Positions 33,041-41,521 of a stretch of 64,000 nucleotides of DNA are shown here, one piece after another. Position 1 is the stretch's first letter; each line of letters begins with the position of its first letter. Source of the DNA: Chitinophagales bacterium. GTDB lineage: Bacteria; Bacteroidota; Bacteroidia; Chitinophagales; Chitinophagaceae. The stretch covers positions 1,059,001 through 1,123,000 of the forward strand of contig JAFLBK010000001.1 of assembly GCA_017303335.1 (NCBI GenBank), read 5' to 3'. The notes beneath the pieces were generated by a model. The model did not search any database and was not told the origin of the DNA. It worked only from the letters and a program-made list of their open reading frames with translations. The position numbers and the translations under genes are program-made.

Positions 33041-34525
33041 ATGAATAAATTACGTACAGCCCGGCTCCTTATGGTGGCAACCATTCTTCTCCTGATCGCT
33101 TTCCAGGTATACTGGATGCGCAAGTTATATGGTGAGGAAAAGGAAAACTTCAAAAAAACATCCGACGTTGTTTTCCGCGATGCCATGTACCGGTTGCAGG
33201 TACAGCGTTTCTCGGGCGATACAATGGCGTTACGTGCCGGTATGAGCGACAACCTGTTCATGGCCGACTTTATCAGCAGTGTCGAAAAGATCAAGGGAGA
33301 CAGCCTGAAGCAGAAACTGGTGATATCGATGGATACCCATACAGAAAAGATGGTGTCTTCCGACAGTGTGCACACAAACAAGAAGGAAAAAGACACCATT
33401 GTTTATGTTTCAACCAAAAATGATGGCATACCGCCCCCGGTGTTCCAGGAACTGCTTTCCCGTAACAAAAACCTGGGTGATACGATTCCCGTAAAAACGG
33501 TCGACTCCATGTACCGCGTTCTCCTGGCTAAAGAGCGCATCAATGTCGGCTTCACGATCATAAAAACAAATCCTACACTCCTCACCACCGATTCGGGAAC
33601 CAAACGATTTACCGTCAAATTGAACGAGCAGGTGGGGGAGTTTTCAACCAAACGGGTGCCGGTAGGTTTGATGAGCCCGGTTTTTTACCGGGCCGAATTC
33701 GAAGATCCCGGTATGTATGTACTGAGAAAGATGAGCATGCAATTGTTGCTATCCTTGTTGCTGATCGGGCTCACGGTGCTGTCGTTCATTTTCATCTACC
33801 GTAACCTGCTTGCACAGAAGCGGCTTACCGATATCAAAAATGAATTCATCGGCAATATCACACATGAGCTGAAAACGCCGATTGCCACTGTAAGTGTGGC
33901 CATAGAAGCGATGAAAAACTTCAATGCCCTGCAAAGCCCGGAGCGTACACAGGAATACCTGGGCATAGCCGGCCTTGAACTGAACCGCCTTTCTTTGCTG
34001 GTTGATAAAGTCCTTCGCTTATCCATGTTTGAAAAGCAGCAACTGGAATTAAAGAACGAGTGGTTCGACCTGAAGGAACTGCTGAAAGAAGTAACCGGCT
34101 CCATGCAGTTACAATTTGAAAAAACCGGAGCTGTTGTGAACGTAGCGTATACCGGCGCCGATTTTTCGTTGATGGCCGACCGCGTGCACATCAGCAGCGT
34201 GGTGTACAACCTGCTCGATAATGCGCTTAAGTACAGTAAAGGAAACCCGGTGATCGACATCAGCGTTGAAGCCGGAAGCAGCCAGCTTATGCTGCGGGTA
34301 ACCGACAATGGCCTGGGTATCCCGGCAGCTTACCGCGACAAAATATTTGACAAGTTCTTCCGTGTTCCGCATGGCAATAAACACAATGTAAAAGGATATG
34401 GTCTGGGATTGAGTTATGTGGCCCATATCATCAAGGAGCATCATGGCAGCATCATGGTGGAAAGCGAAGAAGGAAATGGAGCATCATTCATCATAAAACT
34501 ACCCAGGGAATATGGCAGCCGTTAA
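33041..34525 (+). CDS. Sensor histidine kinase
   Basis: A 494-residue inner-membrane sensor. TM1 is at about residues 8-26 and TM2 at about 233-255, with a ~200-residue periplasmic sensor of unknown fold between them. There is no obvious HAMP; a short linker leads to HisKA, 'GNITHELKTPIATVSVAIEA', with the phospho-acceptor His at about 275. HATPase_c has the N box 'VVYNLLDNALKYSKGNP', the G1 box 'VTDNGLGIPAAY', the F box 'IFDKFFRVP' and the G2 box 'GYGLGLSYVAHIIKEHHG'. The gene overlaps the response regulator by 14 bp and is divergent from the GLPGLI gene. Confidence 0.95.
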   Translation: MNKLRTARLLMVATILLLIAFQVYWMRKLYGEEKENFKKTSDVVFRDAMYRLQVQRFSGDTMALRAGMSDNLFMADFISSVEKIKGDSLKQKLVISMDTHTEKMVSSDSVHTNKKEKDTIVYVSTKNDGIPPPVFQELLSRNKNLGDTIPVKTVDSMYRVLLAKERINVGFTIIKTNPTLLTTDSGTKRFTVKLNEQVGEFSTKRVPVGLMSPVFYRAEFEDPGMYVLRKMSMQLLLSLLLIGLTVLSFIFIYRNLLAQKRLTDIKNEFIGNITHELKTPIATVSVAIEAMKNFNALQSPERTQEYLGIAGLELNRLSLLVDKVLRLSMFEKQQLELKNEWFDLKELLKEVTGSMQLQFEKTGAVVNVAYTGADFSLMADRVHISSVVYNLLDNALKYSKGNPVIDISVEAGSSQLMLRVTDNGLGIPAAYRDKIFDKFFRVPHGNKHNVKGYGLGLSYVAHIIKEHHGSIMVESEEGNGASFIIKLPREYGSR

Positions 34526-35204
34526 AATATTATACGTGGAAGATGAACTCTTTCTCGGAAAGATCGTGAAGGAAAGCCTCGAAAGCCGGGCGTACGAAGT
34601 GTTGATGGAAGCAGATGGCAACAAGGCCTTCTCCTTGTTTGCGCAACACCGGCCCGACATCTGTGTACTGGATGTGATGCTTCCCAATAAAGACGGCTTT
34701 GCCATTGCGGAGGAGATACGCCAGGTGGACCAGGATGTACCGATTATCTTCCTCACTGCCAAAACCCAAACCGAGGACCTGGTGAAGGGTTTTCGAACAG
34801 GCGGCAATGATTATATCCGCAAGCCATTCAGTATGGAAGAACTGATCGTGCGGATTGAGAATGCACTCCGTTACCGAAACGGTGAAAACAAACCCGAGGA
34901 TAAAAAGGATGTTGTCAAGATCGGGAAATACACATTCCACATGAACCACCAGGTGCTCAGGAATAATGGTGATGAACGCAAATTATCTTTCCGGGAAAGT
35001 GAACTCCTGAAAGTACTGTACGAGAACCGGGATAAAATTGTAGACCGCCGGGATATTCTGAACCTGCTCTGGGGAAATGATAATTTTTTCAACTCCCGGA
35101 ACCTGGATGTATACATTACCAAACTGCGCAGTTATCTTAAAGGCGACTCAGCTCTCGAGATCATCACCATCAAAGGGATTGGGTACCGCTTCGTGGTTGA
35201 ATAG
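34512..35204 (+). CDS. OmpR-family response regulator
   Basis: A 230-residue regulator. The receiver (1-120) has the acidic pocket 'YVEDE', phospho-acceptor Asp54 in 'CVLDVMLPNKDG', Thr82 and Lys104 ('YIRKPF'). The winged-helix DNA-binding domain (about 135-230) has 'LSFRESELLKVLYENRDKIV', 'LLWGNDNFFNSRNLDVYITK' and 'KGIGYRF'. OmpR-type regulators bind direct repeats about 10-11 bp apart as dimers; the TTAACC elements at 28110 and 32961 fit. Start overlaps the kinase end, so translation is probably coupled. Confidence 0.95.
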   Translation: MAAVKILYVEDELFLGKIVKESLESRAYEVLMEADGNKAFSLFAQHRPDICVLDVMLPNKDGFAIAEEIRQVDQDVPIIFLTAKTQTEDLVKGFRTGGNDYIRKPFSMEELIVRIENALRYRNGENKPEDKKDVVKIGKYTFHMNHQVLRNNGDERKLSFRESELLKVLYENRDKIVDRRDILNLLWGNDNFFNSRNLDVYITKLRSYLKGDSALEIITIKGIGYRFVVE

Positions 35205-35206
35205 GT

Positions 35207-38200
35207 TTAGTCTTTAACAAAAACCTGTGCGGGCGCATCATTTTTAAGGAGTACAACGGTGGTGTTCCGCTTCTCTTTCAGGTATACGATCTTGCGCACT
35301 TCTCCTAAAACCGACAGGCCGCTCTCCGCAACAGTCAGCGCCCTGAAATTACCGCCACCGGTTCCCTTGAGCAACTGGGCCCCCGAGCCGTCAATATTAC
35401 CGACCATGACCGCGGCTTCCGTAGAATTGCCACATAGCAGCATATCTTTTATGCCATCTCCGTCAATATCATCTATGACGATATCGCTGGTTGACGACAG
35501 TTGCACTTTTTCGGGCAGCAGTACAAAACGAAAATGATTGTTGCCTTCGTTGATCAGTATACCGGATTCAAAGAAATTGGTTTTGTAAATATCCATCCCT
35601 CTTTTTTCCTGCTCGCTGAAAAGATCATCGAGTGTTTTACCGGAATAGTCGTGGTAGCGTACGAACTTTTTTCGGAAGGCGGGCAGCTGGTCAATGAGCT
35701 GATCCCTGCTGTACAGCGGGTAACATTTACCCCAGATATAATATCCCAGCAAGGCGTCGTAGCTTCCGTTACCGTCAAAATCCTTCGCGTAAATGGTGCA
35801 GGGCTCATTGATGTTTCCTTTAACCATGCTGTTCGATCCCCGGTTGGCCAGTACGAGGTCGATATCGCCGTCATTGTCAATGTCGTCGGCCTTCATATTA
35901 TACCACCAGCCCGTGAGCGCATTCATATCAATCAGCGAGTCTTTCCCGGAGGGTGTGCTGATGCGAACATCGTTACGGGTTTTCACAAACTGCCCGTTCT
36001 GGAATGAAAAAATACTTACCGGCATCCATTCCCCGCAAAGAACAAGTTCTTTTTTTCCATCTCCATCCATATCGGTCCAGGCTGCCTGGTCAACGATCCC
36101 GATATTCATTAATGCGGGGGCAACAACAGCTGTTACATCGCTGAAAATGCCCTTGTTGTTCTGCAGCAGCATACAGCGGTCGGGTTTGGGGAAAACGCCG
36201 GGCATCACATGGCCGCCAATGAACAGGTCCTGGTCGCCATCGTCATCAAAATCAAGCGCTGTAACAGAAGAGCCATTAAAACCTTCGGTTGGCAGCGTCC
36301 TGGCAGAGCGGGTGAAATTTCCTTTTCCGTCATTCAGGTAAAGCCTGTCCTGGTATAGATTGCTTACTGCAGGAAACTCGGCTCCGCCGCTTACCACATA
36401 AAGATCTTTATCGCCATCGCCATCAACATCAACAAAAAGGGCGCTCATGTCTTCATACTTTTTATCGGTTGTAAAGGCCGTCGTTGATTTTTCAACAAAG
36501 GCCCCCGTGGCATTCTGGATCATCAGCTTGCCGGCAAAACCGGCCGCACCGCCGATGTATACATCCTGCAATCCGTCTCCGTTCACGTCGGCCTGCGCAT
36601 AATACGGGCCTTTACGGCTGCAGCGGTAAGGAATAAGCGGCTCCCGTTTGAAATCGATGTAGTCGTTTTCGTTTTGGCGGTAGCGGAAGACGGGTTCTTT
36701 GCTGATGTCTTTGAACAAGCCGCGTTGCGGTGGCGCACCGCCTTGCGGGCGGGCGTCCTGCTCCAATACGGTGATCTCCTGGTTTGTTCGCACATTGGTA
36801 AGTACAAGGCTTTTGTTTCCCGGGAAGGTTACCTCCACTTTCGGAATCGTTGTTTCGGCGCCGGTGCCAAAATGCAGCACACGCTCAACGCTGGAGATAA
36901 AGCCGCGTTGCGGGTAATACCGCTGCATCTGTACCATCCCGTTGCGGTCGGTAAGTTTTACGGTTGCTCCATACAATTCGTTGAACGAGCCCGCTGATTT
37001 ATAAAAACGGAACCGCAGGTAGTTGGATGAATCGGGTTTGAATTCGCGGGAATTGTTTTTAAAAAGAAAAGCGGGACCATCAACATTGTTTACGACCAGG
37101 TCGAGATCACCGTCATTATCCAGGTCGGCATACGCGGTGCCGCTCGAAAAAGAAGCGGGGGCATCGCACCAGGTATCGGTGTATTTTTCGAATTTCAGGC
37201 TGCCATTGTTGTGAAAGAAATAATTCTTGTTGGGTACAACCGGGATGCTCTTCAGCCAGGCGTTCATATCCACAAAGCCGCCGCTGTTCATTACCCGCAT
37301 GATTGAATCGAGCACGAATACCCGGTAATCCCAATCGGTAACATCGCGTTTGATTCCATTGGATATGTAGATGTCTTTCCAGCCGTCGTTGTCGAGGTCC
37401 ACAATAAGGGGTGTCCAGCTCCACTCGCTTTCAGCCACGCCGGCATAATTGCCGATCTCGTTGAACGTGCCGTCCCCGTTATTGAGTTGCAGGGTGTTTT
37501 TAGGATATTGGTAATACAAACCAAACCGTACCATCAGTTCGAATTTGTCGTAGTTCTGGTTCACAACAAACAGCTGCTTCTGGCGTACGGGATCTTCCAC
37601 GGCCATATCCAGTACATAAATATCCTCCAGCCCGTCGTTGTTGATGTCGTTGATGTCGGATCCCATGGCAAAAAAACTGGTGTGGCGGATATAGTCGCTG
37701 AGCCGGTTAGTAAAGGTTCCGTTGCGGTTGTTGATGTACAGGAAATCGGGTTTGTTGAAGTCGTTGGCGATATAGATATCGGGCCAGCCATCACGGTTGA
37801 TGTCGGCTATGCTGGCGCTCAGGCCAAAGCCGCGGTCGATCAGCCCGGCCTTTTTTGTGATGTCGACAAATTTTCCATTCCGGTTCTCGAGCAGGCGATC
37901 GCTTACGTATACAGCTCCGGTATCCTCCACATATTGGAGTTTGCCATTCACCATCGTAACCGGGATGGTCATCGATTTACTGAATTCGTCGGGGTGGTTG
38001 ACGAAGAGCACGTCTTTATCGCCGTCGTTGTCGAAGTCGAAAAAATAGGATTGCATGGTAAAGCTGGATTCATTCAATCCGTATTCGGCGGCACGGTCGG
38101 TGAAGGTTCCATTGCCGTTGTTCATGTAGAGTATCTTGGTGCGCATGCGGGGGTCTTTGTAGCCCGACTTGCTTACGAAGATATCCAGCAGCCCGTCGTT

Positions 38201-38578
38201 GTTGAGGTCTACCATGCAAACGCCTGTCTTTATACCAATGCCTCCGTTCACCCCGGCTTGTTGGGTAATATCCCTGAATCTGAAATTGCCCAGGTTCAGG
38301 AAGAGTTTATTGCTGCCCACTGTGGAAGAAAAATATACATCGGGGAGTCCATCGTTGTTGATGTCGCCGATGGCTACACCACCCCCGTTATAGAGGTATT
38401 CATAACGGTACATGAACATCTCGGGCGTTTCAATAACATCGTTGTGGAAGATCAGCCCGGATTCTGTTTCGGGGATGAGGCGGAACAATTTGTCATTGCC
38501 GGGCTGCTGGGCTGTTAGGCCCGTTGCGGTTAAAAACAGGAATCCCCAGCAAAAGATCCGCTTGAACAATCGTGGCAT
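35207..38578 (-). CDS. Secreted VCBS/FG-GAP repeat protein with ASPIC/UnbV-like domain
   Basis: A 1123-residue exported protein with a signal peptide ('FCWGFLFLTATGLTAQQ'). It carries many calcium-binding-like FG-GAP/VCBS repeats of the form G-D-I-N-N-D-G-x-P-D ('AIGDINNDGLPDVYFSS', 'DLNNDGLLDIFVS', 'FDNDGDKDVLFV', 'DVDGDGDKDLYVV'), which build a beta-propeller. A central 'RFYKSAGSFNELYGATVKL...QMQRYYPQRGFISS' region resembles ASPIC/UnbV. It may be a surface adhesion or polysaccharide-interaction protein; no catalytic motif is visible. It starts 6 bp after the haloperoxidase-like gene on the same strand, so the two form an operon. Convergent with the response regulator. Confidence 0.9.
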   Translation of the reverse strand: MPRLFKRIFCWGFLFLTATGLTAQQPGNDKLFRLIPETESGLIFHNDVIETPEMFMYRYEYLYNGGGVAIGDINNDGLPDVYFSSTVGSNKLFLNLGNFRFRDITQQAGVNGGIGIKTGVCMVDLNNDGLLDIFVSKSGYKDPRMRTKILYMNNGNGTFTDRAAEYGLNESSFTMQSYFFDFDNDGDKDVLFVNHPDEFSKSMTIPVTMVNGKLQYVEDTGAVYVSDRLLENRNGKFVDITKKAGLIDRGFGLSASIADINRDGWPDIYIANDFNKPDFLYINNRNGTFTNRLSDYIRHTSFFAMGSDINDINNDGLEDIYVLDMAVEDPVRQKQLFVVNQNYDKFELMVRFGLYYQYPKNTLQLNNGDGTFNEIGNYAGVAESEWSWTPLIVDLDNDGWKDIYISNGIKRDVTDWDYRVFVLDSIMRVMNSGGFVDMNAWLKSIPVVPNKNYFFHNNGSLKFEKYTDTWCDAPASFSSGTAYADLDNDGDLDLVVNNVDGPAFLFKNNSREFKPDSSNYLRFRFYKSAGSFNELYGATVKLTDRNGMVQMQRYYPQRGFISSVERVLHFGTGAETTIPKVEVTFPGNKSLVLTNVRTNQEITVLEQDARPQGGAPPQRGLFKDISKEPVFRYRQNENDYIDFKREPLIPYRCSRKGPYYAQADVNGDGLQDVYIGGAAGFAGKLMIQNATGAFVEKSTTAFTTDKKYEDMSALFVDVDGDGDKDLYVVSGGAEFPAVSNLYQDRLYLNDGKGNFTRSARTLPTEGFNGSSVTALDFDDDGDQDLFIGGHVMPGVFPKPDRCMLLQNNKGIFSDVTAVVAPALMNIGIVDQAAWTDMDGDGKKELVLCGEWMPVSIFSFQNGQFVKTRNDVRISTPSGKDSLIDMNALTGWWYNMKADDIDNDGDIDLVLANRGSNSMVKGNINEPCTIYAKDFDGNGSYDALLGYYIWGKCYPLYSRDQLIDQLPAFRKKFVRYHDYSGKTLDDLFSEQEKRGMDIYKTNFFESGILINEGNNHFRFVLLPEKVQLSSTSDIVIDDIDGDGIKDMLLCGNSTEAAVMVGNIDGSGAQLLKGTGGGNFRALTVAESGLSVLGEVRKIVYLKEKRNTTVVLLKNDAPAQVFVKD

Positions 38579-38584
38579 AGCTGT

Positions 38585-39913
38585 TTATTTTTTTATCGCC
38601 TCTGGATACAGGGTCCTGAGTACAAAGTAACCTACTTCTTTTCCCTGTATGGTACTGATCCGGGCGGTTTCGGGATAATGAATACCGCCATAGACACGGC
38701 TCCAGGTAGATTCATGTGCCGCTTCCAGGAACGAACGGAACCGGCGTGGTTTATTTCCGAACTGTACTTCAATATCATCGGTGAATGCATAGTTCTCGCC
38801 GAGCAGGGCGGTGAGCACCACCGCGGCCGCGGTGGAGATCACGGAATGACCGCTGGTGAATTCAGGAAAAGGCGGAGTTTGAATATAAGGCACCCAGTCT
38901 TTATCGATCCAGCGGTTGATGATGGTGATGGGGCGTATCAGGTTGCCGCGGTATTTTTCATCCCAGCAGCTGATGAAAGCGTCGAATAAGGCAATGGCGG
39001 TGTATGCGTATACCTGGGCCGATTTGGTGACCGGTATATTCTTCTGTTTACAGGCCTGTTGCCCGATCAGCAGCCAATGACCTCCGGGCGATACTTTGTG
39101 AATGAAATAATTCAGGTGCCCGATGTTCACCGATACGTTCGGGTTATCATCCCAGTACAGGGCGATCTCTTTTTGCACCGTATCGAGCTTCTTCCCGATT
39201 GTATAGGTTTCCAGTACAGTTTTATAAAATTTCGAAGCCTTGGAAGCGCTGTAGCTTAATTTTTCTTTGGGAGCGAATTGTGCGGCCGAGCGGAGCGTCA
39301 TGGGGCGGATCTTCGGCCAGTGTGGCTCAAGTGCCTGCGCATAATCGAGCGGGGTGGGTTGCCAGGCGCCGGGAGTATGACTGATCACATACCGGGTGAG
39401 TGCTCTTGTCTTCAGGTAATTGTCTTTCTTCGACCAGGAAACAATGCTGTCTGCCACGGTTTTTCCATATGCAACAGACTGCTGTACCAGTGCCGAATCG
39501 TTGTACCGGGAAACGGAATCGGTGAAGGCTATGCGCCAGTCGCTGAATTTGTACTCGGAACCCACCAGGGCCTGCGCCACATGCGAAAAGGAAACACAGG
39601 CTGCGATGAACGGGTCGATCTTCTTGCCCGCTGGCGGAATTGGCAGGGATTGCAGGCCGTTCAGCTTACCGGTCAATGCAGGCAGTGTGGGATCGTCGAG
39701 ACGGATGCACTCATAAAAAGCGATGCTTGGATATACATAGACCCGGCTGGCCACGATGGGCGTAAACAGGTCGGTCATCACGGTATTGACAAGAAGGGTG
39801 TTGAGGTCGTGCAGTGATTGTTCCTTGCTTTGTGCGTTGCTTGTTTTGACAGAACCGATAACGAGCAAACAGGCGATAACAAAACACCTTGTGTGTGTAA
39901 GTACCCGTTGCAT
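38585..39913 (-). CDS. Vanadium-dependent haloperoxidase/PAP2-family secreted protein
   Basis: A 442-residue exported protein with a signal peptide of about 27 residues. The C-terminal half has the vanadate/phosphate-pocket motifs of the haloperoxidase-PAP2 superfamily: 'DEKYRGNLIRPITIINRW' (Lys and Arg-Pro), 'PPFPEFTSGHSVISTAAAVV' (Ser-Gly-His) and 'STWSRVYGGIHYPETAR' (Arg and His). Whether it is a haloperoxidase or a phosphatase cannot be told from sequence alone. The family often lies next to VCBS-repeat proteins in Bacteroidota, as here. A TACATTTG -7 box (39942-39949) supports the start. Confidence 0.9.
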   Translation of the reverse strand: MQRVLTHTRCFVIACLLVIGSVKTSNAQSKEQSLHDLNTLLVNTVMTDLFTPIVASRVYVYPSIAFYECIRLDDPTLPALTGKLNGLQSLPIPPAGKKIDPFIAACVSFSHVAQALVGSEYKFSDWRIAFTDSVSRYNDSALVQQSVAYGKTVADSIVSWSKKDNYLKTRALTRYVISHTPGAWQPTPLDYAQALEPHWPKIRPMTLRSAAQFAPKEKLSYSASKASKFYKTVLETYTIGKKLDTVQKEIALYWDDNPNVSVNIGHLNYFIHKVSPGGHWLLIGQQACKQKNIPVTKSAQVYAYTAIALFDAFISCWDEKYRGNLIRPITIINRWIDKDWVPYIQTPPFPEFTSGHSVISTAAAVVLTALLGENYAFTDDIEVQFGNKPRRFRSFLEAAHESTWSRVYGGIHYPETARISTIQGKEVGYFVLRTLYPEAIKK

Positions 39914-39941
39914 AATGGAAAGTGTTAGTTGAATTGGTATC

Positions 39942-39949
39942 CAAATGTA
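39942..39949 (-). promoter_or_regulatory. -7 box (TACATTTG) of the haloperoxidase-VCBS operon
   Basis: Minus-strand TACATTTG matches TAnnTTTG and lies 28 bp before the ATG at 39913. Confidence 0.55.
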
Positions 39950-40003
39950 ACCATTTCCGCCTGCTTTCCGCTATTTACATGACCCGAAGGAAATGATACC
40001 GGA

Positions 40004-40321
40004 TCAGGGCCTGAGGTTTTTTTCTTCCTGGTGCAACTGTCGGTCGAAGATGAACGTACCCAGGGGTAAGATGGCCGCGGCGAACGCTTTGAGAAACCAG
40101 CTGAAGGGCTTTTTCAGAACGCCCATTACTTCGAATGCGAGCCATAGAAAACCAATGAACAGGATGCCATGCATCCAGCCAAAGACTTTTACGGCCTGCG
40201 GAAAGTTGAAGAAATATTTAAGTGGCATGGCCACCAATAGCAATACCAGGAAGGAGATCCCTTCCGCGAAACCGGCCAGGCGAAACCGGTGCAGGAGTTT
40301 TTGGGGCGATGGTTCGGGCAT
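40004..40321 (-). CDS. DUF3817-type small membrane protein
   Basis: A 105-residue protein with three membrane helices. Signature: 'RFRLAGFAEGISFLVLLLVA', 'PLKYFFNFPQAVKVFGWMHG' and 'ILFIGFLWLAFEV'. This 'GxxEGxSFLxLLxxAMPLKY...VxxxGxxHGxLF' pattern marks DUF3817. Function unknown. ATG 40321 follows the mqnC stop by 12 bp, so it is probably co-transcribed with mqnC. Confidence 0.9.
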   Translation of the reverse strand: MPEPSPQKLLHRFRLAGFAEGISFLVLLLVAMPLKYFFNFPQAVKVFGWMHGILFIGFLWLAFEVMGVLKKPFSWFLKAFAAAILPLGTFIFDRQLHQEEKNLRP

Positions 40322-40333
40322 ATTCAAAAAAGG

Positions 40334-41458
40334 TCAGTAGTCGATCACCTGCTCTACAATGGCAGCAGGCATTTCCCTCCATTCGTACTGCTGGTTGCGA
40401 AGCTGTGGTTCGAACCCGGCTTCGCGGATGGCATCCTGTATCGACCGGCTGGTAAAACGATGTGGCGCACCGGCTGCGCTCACCACGTTCTCCTCGATCA
40501 TGATGCTGCCGAAATCATTGGCGCCTCCGTGTAAACAGAGCTGGGCTACTTTCTTACCAACCGTAAGCCAGCTGGCTTGTATATTAAGCACATTGGGCAG
40601 CATGATGCGGCTGAGTGCGATCATGCGCAGGTATTCTTCGGCGGAGGTAAGGTTGTGTACGCCCCGGATCCGGGCCAGCAGGGTATCTACATCCTGGAAC
40701 GTCCAGGGAATGAAAGCGAGGAAACCTTTGGCCTGTTCCGGCTTGCGGCTCTGTACTTCGCGGATCTTCACCAGGTGTTCGAAGCGTTCCCGCAGGGTTT
40801 CCACATGACCGAACATCATGGTGGCCGATGTGGTGATATGGAGCTTGTGCGCTTCGTGCATGATATCAAGCCATTCCTGCGCACCGCATTTTCCTTTACT
40901 GATAAGCCGGCGAACCCGGTCGTTCAATATCTCGGCGCCGGCGCCGGGTAAACTGTCCATGCCGGCTTCTTTCAGGGCCATCAATACTTCGCGGTGCGTA
41001 CTTTTTTCCAGCTTGGTGATGTGCGCCACTTCCGGCGGGCCAAGGGTGTGCAGTTTGATATCCGGGTACAGCGATTTCAGTTGACGAAAAAGCGTTACAT
41101 AAAAATCAAGTCCCAGGTCGGGGTGATGGCCCCCCTGCAGCAGCAACTGGTCGCCTCCATACTTAATGGTTTCTTCGATTTTCTTTTTATACGTATCAAT
41201 GTCGGTAATATACGCTTCTTCATGCCCGGGTATCCGGTAAAAATTACAGAACTTACAGTTGGCGATACATACGTTCGTGGTATTTACGTTGCGATCGATC
41301 TGCCAGGTCACTTTTCCATGAGGCACCTGCTTGCGGCGCAACGAATCGGCCACATACATCAGTTCGGTCAATGCAGCATTTTCAAAAAGAAAAATGCCTT
41401 CATCTTCAGTCAGAAAATCAAACGCAAGTGCTTTATGGTAGAGGTCGTTTATATGCAT
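40334..41458 (-). CDS. mqnC: Cyclic dehypoxanthinyl futalosine synthase
   Basis: A radical-SAM enzyme of the futalosine pathway of menaquinone synthesis; it cyclises dehypoxanthinyl futalosine. The 374-residue protein has the [4Fe-4S] site 'CIANCKFCNFYR' (Cys64, 68, 71), then 'GGDQLLLQGGHHPDLGLDFY', 'SLPGAGAEILNDRVRRLISK' and 'TSATMMFGHVETLRERFEHL', all typical of MqnC/MqnE/CofH with closest likeness to MqnC. A much longer frame continues upstream to 42625, but it is antisense to the aspartyl protease gene. The ATG at 41458 begins the conserved protein and follows a -7 box. Confidence 0.93.
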   Translation of the reverse strand: MHINDLYHKALAFDFLTEDEGIFLFENAALTELMYVADSLRRKQVPHGKVTWQIDRNVNTTNVCIANCKFCNFYRIPGHEEAYITDIDTYKKKIEETIKYGGDQLLLQGGHHPDLGLDFYVTLFRQLKSLYPDIKLHTLGPPEVAHITKLEKSTHREVLMALKEAGMDSLPGAGAEILNDRVRRLISKGKCGAQEWLDIMHEAHKLHITTSATMMFGHVETLRERFEHLVKIREVQSRKPEQAKGFLAFIPWTFQDVDTLLARIRGVHNLTSAEEYLRMIALSRIMLPNVLNIQASWLTVGKKVAQLCLHGGANDFGSIMIEENVVSAAGAPHRFTSRSIQDAIREAGFEPQLRNQQYEWREMPAAIVEQVIDY

Positions 41459-41499
41459 AATGGATGCTTGTGTAATACCCTGCAAAAGTACATCCATTA
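41458..41499 (-). promoter_or_regulatory. mqnC promoter with flanking inverted repeat
   Basis: A TACTTTTG -7 box (41483-41490, minus strand) precedes the ATG at 41458. A perfect 9 bp inverted repeat, TAATGGATG (41458-41466) and CATCCATTA (41491-41499), brackets it, which could be an operator or chance. Confidence 0.45.
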
Positions 41500-41521
41500 C
41501 GTCGTAAATTCGACTGCCTGT

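Noticed and set aside
37487..38518. A 343-codon plus-strand frame opposite the VCBS gene
   Set aside because: It is a shadow of the repetitive Asp/Gly-rich VCBS coding strand; it shows only Val/Ile-rich low-complexity sequence.
40994..41521. An upstream extension of the aspartyl protease frame on the plus strand
   Set aside because: It is antisense to the conserved radical-SAM part of mqnC; the signal peptide starts at 41522.
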